12,617 nucleotides of DNA from Frankiales bacterium. Lineage in GTDB: Bacteria; Actinomycetota; Actinomycetes; Mycobacteriales; SCTD01. The notes under the pieces were generated by a model, which worked only from the letters and a program-made list of their open reading frames with translations, made no database searches and was not told where the DNA came from. Positions 7,896 through 12,617 of the stretch are shown here, one piece after another (the first letter of the stretch is position 1; each line of letters starts with the position of its first letter). The position numbers and the translations under genes were made by a program. The stretch spans positions 1 to 12,617 of the forward strand of contig SCTD01000551.1 of NCBI GenBank assembly GCA_004299215.1, read 5' to 3'.

Positions 7896-8393
7896 CTAGC
7901 CGCGCGCGTCGTCGGGCGGGGACCCGTCCGCGGCCGGGGCGTCGTACCGGCCGGCCTTCCCCGTCGCGGGCAGCACCACCTGGGTGCACCGGCTGGCGGC
8001 CAGGAGCTGGTCGTCGGCGTCGAACAGCTGCGCCTCGCAGAAGACGACGCGCCGGGTGCGGCGCACGACGGTGCCGGTCGCTCGTACCGTCCCCGGCCGG
8101 GTCGAGCGCAGGAACTCCACCCGCAGGTCGGCGGTGAGGAACGCCTGGTCCTGGTCCAGCACGGTCCAGCACGCGCCGCCCATCGCGGCGTCGAGCAGCG
8201 CCGTGACGAGGCCGCCCTGGATCACGGGCCCGCCGGCGGTCGGGAAGCCGTACTCCTCGGTGGCGTCCCAGGCGATGGAGGTCGTCCCCTCCCCCCAGCC
8301 GAGGCGGCGGTAGCCGAGGGTGGTCCACAGGTGCTTGCCGCTGCGGACCTCGTCGTCGAAGCGGGAGAAGCGCTCGTCCGGGTTCGTCGCCAT
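7896..8393 (-). CDS. PaaI-family (hotdog-fold) thioesterase
   Basis: This 165-aa hotdog-fold protein is likely an acyl-CoA or aryl-CoA thioesterase acting in the cytoplasm. The long hotdog helix is GGPVIQGGLVTALLDAA at 54-70, with Gln where many relatives have His in the HGG motif and the conserved Asp (68) retained. The following beta strands are recognisable as LTADLRVEFLRSTRPGTV (86-103) and a basic VVRRTRRVVFCEAQLFD stretch, then the terminal strand AASRCTQVVLP. ATG at 8393 is preferred. A GTG at 8423 would add ten unconserved-looking residues and run past the start of the divergent methyltransferase gene. It ends with TAG 95 bp before the DUF2520 start. The substrate cannot be told from sequence, and neighbours give no clear clue. 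Confidence 0.83.
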   Translation of the reverse strand: MATNPDERFSRFDDEVRSGKHLWTTLGYRRLGWGEGTTSIAWDATEEYGFPTAGGPVIQGGLVTALLDAAMGGACWTVLDQDQAFLTADLRVEFLRSTRPGTVRATGTVVRRTRRVVFCEAQLFDADDQLLAASRCTQVVLPATGKAGRYDAPAADGSPPDDARG

Positions 8394-8412
8394 GGGCGGG
8401 CATGCTGCCAGG

Positions 8413-9342
8413 GTGCACCCCACTCCCTGGCGCGAGGCCTGGTCCGACGCCCTCTACGGACCGGACGGCTTCTTCTTGCGGGAGCGGCCCGCTGACCACT
8501 TCCGCACCTCCGTGGCCGCCTCGCCGGTCTTCGCGACGGCGGTGCGCCGGCTGGCCGGCCTCGTCGACGACGCGCTGGGGCGGCCGGACCCCTTCGACGT
8601 GGTCGACGTCGGAGCCGGTCGGGGCGAGCTGCTCTCCTCGCTGCCCGACGTGCCCGTGCGCTGGCGGCTGACGGGGGTGGAGCTGGCGGCCTCTCCGGGC
8701 GGTCCGCTCGGCTGGTCGTCCTCGGTCCCTCCGGTCGAGGGCCTGCTGTTCTCGAACGAGTGGCTCGACGACGTGCCGCTCGACGTGCTCTTCGACGGGC
8801 GCGTCGTCGAGGTCTCGGCATCGGGTCAGGAGTCGCTGGGCGGTCCCGCGTCTGCCGAGGCGCTCGAGTGGGCCGCGCGGTGGTGGCCGCAGGGGCGGCG
8901 GGTCGAGGTGGGGCTCGCCCGGGACCAGGCGTGGGCGGCCGCGGTGGGGCAGGTGCGGCGCGGCCTGGCGGTCGCCGTCGACTACGGGCACGTGCTCGGC
9001 GACCGCGGGACGTGGGGCGACCGGCGGCCGACGCTGACCGGCTGGCTGCGCGGCCGGCCGGTGCACCCGGTGCCGGACGGGTCGTGCGACATCACGGCGC
9101 ACGTCGCCCTGGACTCGCTCCAGGGGCGGCTCGTCTCGCAGCAGGAAGCCCTGGGAGTGCTGGGGATCCGCTCGGAGCCGCCCCCGCGATCGCTCGCGGA
9201 CACGGACCCGCGCGGCTACCTGTCGCTGCTCGCGTCGGCGGCGTCGGCGACCGAGCTGATGGACCGGCGCGGGCTCGGGGCGTACGGCTGGGTGGTCGTC
9301 CCGGTGGGCATCGACGACCCGCTCGTAGGCTCGCCGGGATGA
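8413..9342 (+). CDS. MidA/NDUFAF7-family (COG1565) SAM-dependent methyltransferase
   Basis: This 309-aa class I methyltransferase belongs to the MidA/NDUFAF7 family. The N-terminal WREAWSDALYGPDGFFL and DHFRTSVAASPVF match the family's ALYGPxGFY and FxTSxxxSPxF features. SAM motif I is VVDVGAGRGEL (63-73), the acidic VELA follows at 89-92, and LFSNEWLDDVPLDV (112-125) corresponds to the family's NExxDxLP. VAVDYGH (187-193), GTWGDRRPTLTGW, CDITAHV (225-231) and SQQEALGVLGI (242-252) are also characteristic. GTG at 8413 gives the conserved N-terminus; an in-frame ATG at 8392 would overlap the divergent thioesterase start. Known eukaryotic members symmetrically dimethylate an arginine of the complex I subunit NDUFS2. 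The next gene, overlapping by 4 bp, encodes a homologue of that subunit, so it is the obvious candidate substrate. That role is inferred, not shown. Confidence 0.85.
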   Translation: MHPTPWREAWSDALYGPDGFFLRERPADHFRTSVAASPVFATAVRRLAGLVDDALGRPDPFDVVDVGAGRGELLSSLPDVPVRWRLTGVELAASPGGPLGWSSSVPPVEGLLFSNEWLDDVPLDVLFDGRVVEVSASGQESLGGPASAEALEWAARWWPQGRRVEVGLARDQAWAAAVGQVRRGLAVAVDYGHVLGDRGTWGDRRPTLTGWLRGRPVHPVPDGSCDITAHVALDSLQGRLVSQQEALGVLGIRSEPPPRSLADTDPRGYLSLLASAASATELMDRRGLGAYGWVVVPVGIDDPLVGSPG

Positions 9343-10433
9343 CGGAGCAGCTGGTGGCGATCGGCGCGGCGGCGCACGCCACCGACGCCGTCGTGCTGCC
9401 GCTCGGCCCGCACCACCCCTCGTCGCACGGCGTCCTCCAGCTCCGGCTGACCGTCTCGGACGGCGTGGTCGTGACGGCCGAGCCGGTCGTCGGCTTCATG
9501 CACCGGGGAGCCGAGAAGCTGTTCGAGGTCAGGGACTACCGGCAGCTGGTGATGCTGGCGAACCGGCACGACTGGCTCTCGGCCTTCGGCAACGAGCTCG
9601 GCATCTGCCTGGCCGTCGAGCGGATGCTCGGCATGTCGGTGCCGGACCGCGCGGTGTGGCTGCGGACGCTGCTCGCCGAGCTGAACCGGGTGCTCAACCA
9701 CCTGGCGTTCCTGGGTGCCTCCTCGCTCGACCGGCAGCTCGCCTTCCGCGAGCGCGAGGCCCTGCAGGCGGTCATGGAGGCGGCCACCGGGGGGCGGATG
9801 CACTACATGTTCAACCGCATCGGCGGGCTCGCCGCGGACGTCCCGGCGGGGTGGGTCGAGGACGTGACGGCCGCCGTCGACGGCGTCCGGTCGGCGCTGC
9901 CGGTGCTGGCGGCCGCGGTCGACGAGGTGCCCCGCGGCGTCGGCGTGCTGGCGCCGGACGTCGTTGCGGCGTACGGCGTCTCCGGTCCGGTCGCGCGTGC
10001 CTCCGGCGTCGAGCTCGACCTGCGGCGCGACGAGCCGTACCTCGCCTACGGATACCTCGACGTGCCGCTGGTGACGCGGACCGCGGGCGATGCGCATGCG
10101 CGCTTCTGCTGCGTGCTGGAGCAGGTGGAGGCGTCGCTCGACCTGGCGGCTGCGTGCCTGGCCGGGCTGCCCTCCGGGCCGATCGCGCTGCGGCTGCCCA
10201 AGACGGTGAAGGCACCCGAGGGCTCGACCTACGCGTGGACCGAGAACCCCCTGGGCATCCAGGGCTACTACCTCGTCTCGCGGGGTGACCGCGTGCCCTG
10301 GCGGCTGGCGATGCGGACGGCGTCCTTCAACAACGTGTCGGCGCTCGGGGCGGTGCTGCCCGGGACGCGGGTCGAGGACGTCGTGACCGTGCTGGCGTCG
10401 TTCTTCTTCGTGATCGGCGACATCGACAAGTAG
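9339..10433 (+). CDS. Orphan NuoD-like protein (complex I 49-kDa/Nqo4 homologue)
   Basis: This 364-aa homologue of NADH-quinone oxidoreductase subunit D starts at an ATG overlapping the methyltransferase stop (ATGA). The N-terminal loop LGPHHPSSHGVLQLRL (22-37) keeps the quinone-site His30 (Nqo4 His38). VVGFMHRGAEKL (50-61) holds the His-Arg-Gly motif, and LAVERMLGM (91-99), LLAELNRVLNHLAFLG (111-126) and GRMHYMFNRIGG (152-163) are all family-typical. The C-terminus is intact (GIQGYYLVSRGD, SFNNVSAL, FFFVIGDIDK). Oddities relative to Nqo4 as I recall it: the quinone-contacting Tyr87 aligns with Trp79 (HDWLS), and about six residues are missing between Asp131 and FRERE (136-140). [NiFe]-hydrogenase cysteines are absent. 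No other nuo gene is present, so it is probably a paralogue of a complete nuo operon elsewhere. Its true function is unknown. Confidence 0.87.
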   Translation: MTEQLVAIGAAAHATDAVVLPLGPHHPSSHGVLQLRLTVSDGVVVTAEPVVGFMHRGAEKLFEVRDYRQLVMLANRHDWLSAFGNELGICLAVERMLGMSVPDRAVWLRTLLAELNRVLNHLAFLGASSLDRQLAFREREALQAVMEAATGGRMHYMFNRIGGLAADVPAGWVEDVTAAVDGVRSALPVLAAAVDEVPRGVGVLAPDVVAAYGVSGPVARASGVELDLRRDEPYLAYGYLDVPLVTRTAGDAHARFCCVLEQVEASLDLAAACLAGLPSGPIALRLPKTVKAPEGSTYAWTENPLGIQGYYLVSRGDRVPWRLAMRTASFNNVSALGAVLPGTRVEDVVTVLASFFFVIGDIDK

Positions 10434-10440
10434 GGCGACT

Positions 10441-10483
10441 CCGGCCGGCCGGCGCGGCGCCGCGCGGCTCGGCTCGGCTCGGC
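10441..10483. repeat. GC palindromes and CGGCT tandem repeat after the NuoD-like gene (possible terminator)
   Basis: Shortly after the NuoD-like stop lie CCGGCCGGCCGG, a perfect 14-bp palindrome GCGCGGCGCCGCGC (10452-10465), and three and a half copies of CGGCT (10465-10483). The palindrome could fold as a strong GC hairpin and terminate either convergent gene, but there is no T-tract. The rest of the 135-bp gap up to 10568 shows no further structure. Confidence 0.35.
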
Positions 10484-10568
10484 GATCTCGCACGCTCAGG
10501 CGGGCCGCTTGATCGCCACTTCTCGGCTGCCGGGGAGGGCGGCCCGGGAGGCGCGCCGGCCCCCAGCG

Positions 10569-10835
10569 CTACGGCGTGCCGGTCCGCTCGCGGTGGGCGC
10601 AGCCCGGCCAGCAGCAGGGCCGGCGCATGCCCTCCTCGAGCTCCTCCTGGGTCCGGCGGATGCGTCGCTCGCGGGTCTTCTGCTGCTTGGCGTCCTCGAC
10701 CCAGCAGATGAACTCGTTGCGGGCCAGCGGGGTGATGTCCTGCCATGCCGCGAGCGCCGTGGCGTTGCCGAGCAGGGCGTCCCGCAGGTCCGGCGGGATC
10801 TCGTGCACCACCCCTGTCGCGACCTCGACGCTCAT
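10569..10835 (-). CDS. Small YdeI/OmpD-associated (bacteriocin-protection) family protein
   Basis: This 88-aa protein resembles the C-terminal domain of the YdeI/OmdA family: HEIPPDLRDALLGNATALAA (11-30), a WQDITPLARNEFICWVEDAK helix pair (31-50) and a basic KTRERRIRRTQEELEEG helix (53-69). The tail has RPCCWPGC (72-79), a Cys-rich ending seen in actinobacterial relatives that I recall; its purpose is unknown and metal binding is only a possibility. YdeI relatives have been linked to resistance to bacteriocins or antimicrobial peptides, but that name is weak evidence for function here. ATG at 10835 is the only good start. It has no Shine-Dalgarno but has a -10-like TACCCT six bases upstream, suggesting a leaderless mRNA. 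It is divergent from the DUF1684 gene. Confidence 0.75.
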   Translation of the reverse strand: MSVEVATGVVHEIPPDLRDALLGNATALAAWQDITPLARNEFICWVEDAKQQKTRERRIRRTQEELEEGMRRPCCWPGCAHRERTGTP

Positions 10836-10841
10836 GGCCGA

Positions 10842-10847
10842 AGGGTA
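10842..10847 (-). promoter_or_regulatory. Putative -10 element for leaderless transcription of the YdeI-family gene
   Basis: TACCCT on the minus strand ends 6 bases before the ATG at 10835, so transcription would begin at or next to the start codon. This is the usual geometry of leaderless actinobacterial genes and fits the absence of a ribosome binding site. No convincing -35 is visible. Confidence 0.33.
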
Positions 10848-10864
10848 CGCGGCACCATGCCTCC

Positions 10865-11425
10865 ATGACCTCGTCGGCGCTGGAGCGGCTGGACTGGCAG
10901 CGGCAGGTGACCGAGCTCTACGAGGGCGTCCGCGCCGAGCTCTACCCGCACGTCGCGCACGCGGGGTGGATCGCGGTGCGGGACCGCCTCCACGCCGAGC
11001 ACGTCTGCTCGCCGATCGCCGACCGGGATGCGTTCACCGGCCTCGAGGTCGCCGACTACGACCCCGGCTGGCGGGTCGTCGCCCGGCTGGAACCCGCTGA
11101 CCCGCAGCGCATCACGGTCCCGACCAGCACGGGCGGCTTCCTCCCCGTGGAGCGCGCCGGGATCGCGCGCACGCCCTGGGGGGCGCTCGACGTCTGGGAG
11201 CTGCTGTCCTACGGCGGCGGGCTCTGGATCCCGGTCGGCGACCGCTACCTCTACGACACCGTGCGGGGCGCGGACCTCGGGACGACCGCCGACGGCGAGC
11301 TCGTCCTGGACCTGAACTTCCTCTTCCTGCCGGCGTCGGCCCACGACCCGCGGCTCGACTGCCCCATCGCCCCGGCCGGCGGCCGCCTGCCGGTCGACGT
11401 CCCGGTCGGCGAGCGGTCCCGCTAG
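10865..11425 (+). CDS. DUF1684 domain-containing protein
   Basis: This 186-aa protein of the DUF1684 family has no established biochemical function that I can name. Family features are the N-terminal LDWQRQVTELYEGVRAE (9-25), the central YGGGLWIPVGDRYLYDTVRG (116-135), and the C-terminal block LDLNFLFLPASAHDPRLDCP (148-167), which corresponds to the family's DFNFAYNPSCAYDPRWxCP. Two positions differ here: Tyr-Asn become Phe-Leu, and the first Cys becomes Ala, while the second Cys is kept. There is no signal peptide or membrane segment, so it is probably cytoplasmic. ATG at 10865 matches the family N-terminus. An upstream in-frame extension crosses the divergent YdeI-family gene and is rejected. 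There is no Shine-Dalgarno. Its stop overlaps the convergent hypothetical gene's stop. Confidence 0.85.
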   Translation: MTSSALERLDWQRQVTELYEGVRAELYPHVAHAGWIAVRDRLHAEHVCSPIADRDAFTGLEVADYDPGWRVVARLEPADPQRITVPTSTGGFLPVERAGIARTPWGALDVWELLSYGGGLWIPVGDRYLYDTVRGADLGTTADGELVLDLNFLFLPASAHDPRLDCPIAPAGGRLPVDVPVGERSR

Positions 11426-11691
11426 CGCAGGTAGTCGAGGAACCGCGCCCGCAGCAGCGGCTCGTCGTCGCCGAGCGGCTCCTTGCCCATCAGCTCGCGC
11501 ACGAGGTGGACCACCTCGGTGATGCTGCCGGTGATGTGCCCGGCGGAGCCGTCCTCGCCGGCGATCGTGGACGACGCCCGCATGTGCTTCACCAGGTCCC
11601 AGAAGAAGCCGACGTCCTTGGCCTGCTCGGCCTTCTCGAACGCGCGCTGCCGCAGCTGGTCGGTGGTCAGGTCGTCCAGCTGCTCGGTCAT
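11422..11691 (-). CDS. Conserved-looking hypothetical protein, 89 aa
   Basis: I do not recognise a named family. The 89-residue protein is acidic at its N-terminus and predicted mostly helical: a charged helix MTEQLDDLTTDQLRQRAFEK, then DVGFFWDLVKHM (42-53 region), a Gly/Ser-rich turn containing GHITGSITEVVHLVRELMG, and a C-terminal ARFLDYLR. There is no signal peptide, Cys or membrane segment. Small actinobacterial proteins with the same 'GFFWDL...ITGSI...YL' pattern are familiar to me, but none has a known job. ATG at 11691 makes an ATGA overlap with DUF3180, so it is co-translated as the last gene of the folK unit. An in-frame extension to 11739 would run into DUF3180 coding sequence and is less likely. 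Its TAG overlaps the TAG of the convergent DUF1684 gene. Confidence 0.75.
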   Translation of the reverse strand: MTEQLDDLTTDQLRQRAFEKAEQAKDVGFFWDLVKHMRASSTIAGEDGSAGHITGSITEVVHLVRELMGKEPLGDDEPLLRARFLDYLR

Positions 11692-12173
11692 GCCCCTGAC
11701 TCTAGAGAGTCCTCGAGGTCGTCGTCCGGCAGGCGGCACACCCGTTCCAGGAGCAGCGCGGCGACGACCAGTCCCAGGCAGGCCACGGCGGACAGCCCGG
11801 CCACCAGCGCGTCCTGCTCGCTGGCGACCAGCTCGTCCCGGCGCGGGAGCGTCCAGGACAGCAGCCCGCCGTAGACGCCGAGCAGCACCGCGCCACCGGC
11901 GCTGGATGCCTTGGCCAGCACGGCCGCGCGAGCCACCTGCATCGGATGGAGAGGGCGCCCGCGTGGCCGGCCGCGCTCGTCACGCCGTCGGTGCAGCCGG
12001 TCGCGGACCACCTTGGCCATGCCGAGCTCGACGACGGTGAGCAGGACGACGCTCACCGGCGCGTAGCGCGGCAGGACGGGCAGCGAGCCGTACGCCACCG
12101 CGGCCACGACCCACGCCAGGACACCGAAGCCGACGACCAGGCCGAGCAGCGTCCCCGGGCGGGTCGGCGTCAC
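11688..12173 (-). CDS. DUF3180 family membrane protein
   Basis: This 161-aa integral membrane protein has four hydrophobic segments at about residues 7-29, 35-55, 82-107 and 122-143. A very basic cytoplasmic-type loop (RDRLHRRRDERGRPRGRP, 57-74) lies between the second and third, and there is an acidic C-terminal tail (PDDDLEDSLESG). The motif LHPMQVARAAVLAKASSAGG (75-94) leading the third helix is typical of actinobacterial DUF3180 proteins, which usually sit directly after folK. GTG at 12173 is chosen for its GTGA overlap with the folK stop; longer in-frame starts would lie in folK. Function is unknown. Coupling to folK hints at folate-operon membership but does not prove a folate role. Confidence 0.86.
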   Translation of the reverse strand: MTPTRPGTLLGLVVGFGVLAWVVAAVAYGSLPVLPRYAPVSVVLLTVVELGMAKVVRDRLHRRRDERGRPRGRPLHPMQVARAAVLAKASSAGGAVLLGVYGGLLSWTLPRRDELVASEQDALVAGLSAVACLGLVVAALLLERVCRLPDDDLEDSLESGA

Positions 12174-12617
12174 GGGACCAGCACCAGGTCGTCGCGGCGG
12201 TGCACACCGCTGAGGTCCAGCCCCGCGAGCAGGTCCGCCACGCGGCCGTGGCCGGGCAGCTCGGCCGCGGGGTCCACGTCGGCCCACGGCGCGAGCACGA
12301 AGGCGCGCCGGTGCGCCCGGGGGTGCGGCAGCTCGACGCCGTCCGGCACCGGCCCCTCGGCCACGACCAGGTCGACGTCGAGCGTGCGCGGTCCCCAGCG
12401 GACCACCCGCTCCCGGCCCGCGTCCTGCTCCGCCCGCTGCGCCAGCTCCCAGGCCCGCTCGGCGTCGAGCTCGCAGAGCAGGACGGCGTTGAGGAAGTCA
12501 TCCTGCTCGATCCCGCCCACGGGGGCGGTCCGGTAGACCGGCGACACCGCCCGGGGCCGCAGCACGTCGACGGCGAGCTGCAGGTGCGCGAGCCGGTCAC
12601 CGAGGTTGCTGCCGACG
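12170..12617 (-). CDS. folK: 2-amino-4-hydroxy-6-hydroxymethyldihydropteridine pyrophosphokinase, N-terminus cut by window end
   Basis: HPPK transfers pyrophosphate from ATP to 6-hydroxymethyl-7,8-dihydropterin in folate synthesis. 148 residues are visible, beginning VGSNLGDRLAHL, the start of the canonical (A)xGSNLGDR N-terminal motif, so only a short piece is missing. The pterin-contact region SPVYRTAPVGG (25-35), DFLNAV (40-45) and the HPPK signature RWGPRTLDVDLV (73-84) with the two Mg-binding aspartates (80, 82) are intact. LPHPRAHRRAFVLAPWADV (96-114) follows as in the family. The frame is open through the window edge; an internal start at 12565 would lose the N-terminal motif. It leads a coupled unit with DUF3180 and the 89-aa gene, and other fol genes are expected just outside the window. 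Confidence 0.95.
   Translation of the reverse strand, partial: VGSNLGDRLAHLQLAVDVLRPRAVSPVYRTAPVGGIEQDDFLNAVLLCELDAERAWELAQRAEQDAGRERVVRWGPRTLDVDLVVAEGPVPDGVELPHPRAHRRAFVLAPWADVDPAAELPGHGRVADLLAGLDLSGVHRRDDLVLVP

Noticed and set aside
8760..9338. Long in-frame N-terminal extension of the NuoD-like gene
   Set aside because: The translated extension is Arg/Gly/Ala low complexity, overlaps the methyltransferase in another frame, and the family N-terminus begins just after the ATG at 9339.
9216..10493. 425-codon minus-strand open frame opposite the NuoD-like gene
   Set aside because: It is low-complexity Arg/His/Gly/Gln-rich translation antisense to a clear NuoD homologue, with no motif.

Overview
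The window is chromosomal DNA from a very GC-rich actinobacterium (roughly 73% G+C by eye). GTG starts are frequent and 4-bp ATGA/GTGA gene overlaps dominate. Gene content (actinobacterial-type PanD, DUF3180, DUF1684, DUF2520 next to panC, an orphan NuoD-like gene) suggests something like Nocardioidaceae, but the genus is inference. It looks like a stable housekeeping region. I see no tRNA, rRNA, CRISPR, insertion sequence, phage or attachment-site signature, and no gene-free stretch longer than 300 bases.

Layout, left to right. (1) 8-2253, plus strand: a SIS-domain sugar-phosphate protein translationally coupled to an ADP-ribosylglycohydrolase-family protein. (2) 2344-7800, minus strand: a compact six-gene cofactor operon, in transcription order DUF2520 Rossmann protein - panC - panD - nadB - nadC - coaX. 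It joins two steps of pantothenate synthesis, two steps of NAD synthesis, and pantothenate phosphorylation to start CoA synthesis. All junctions overlap by 1-4 bp or are 4 bp apart. A weak promoter and a hairpin sit before its first gene. (3) 7896-8393, minus strand: a PaaI-like hotdog thioesterase. (4) 8413-10433, plus strand: a MidA/NDUFAF7-family methyltransferase overlapping by 4 bp an orphan NuoD-like (complex I 49-kDa homologue) gene. (5) 10569-11425: a divergent pair, a small YdeI-family protein (minus) and a DUF1684 protein (plus). (6) 11422-12617, minus strand: folK (truncated by the window end) - DUF3180 membrane protein - 89-aa conserved-looking hypothetical, again joined by 4-bp overlaps.

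Working together: the right edge is the tail of a folate operon and the centre-left is the pantothenate/NAD/CoA operon, both biosynthetic. panB and nadA are not in the window, and the DUF2520 gene is a candidate for the missing ketopantoate reductase step. The most interesting unit is the methyltransferase/NuoD-like pair. In mitochondria the homologous enzyme NDUFAF7 dimethylates an arginine of the homologous subunit NDUFS2, and the equivalent His-Arg-Gly motif is present here. This NuoD-like protein has no other nuo genes nearby, has Trp where the quinone-contacting Tyr normally is, and is shortened internally. The pair may therefore be a dedicated modification enzyme plus a repurposed complex I-like subunit.
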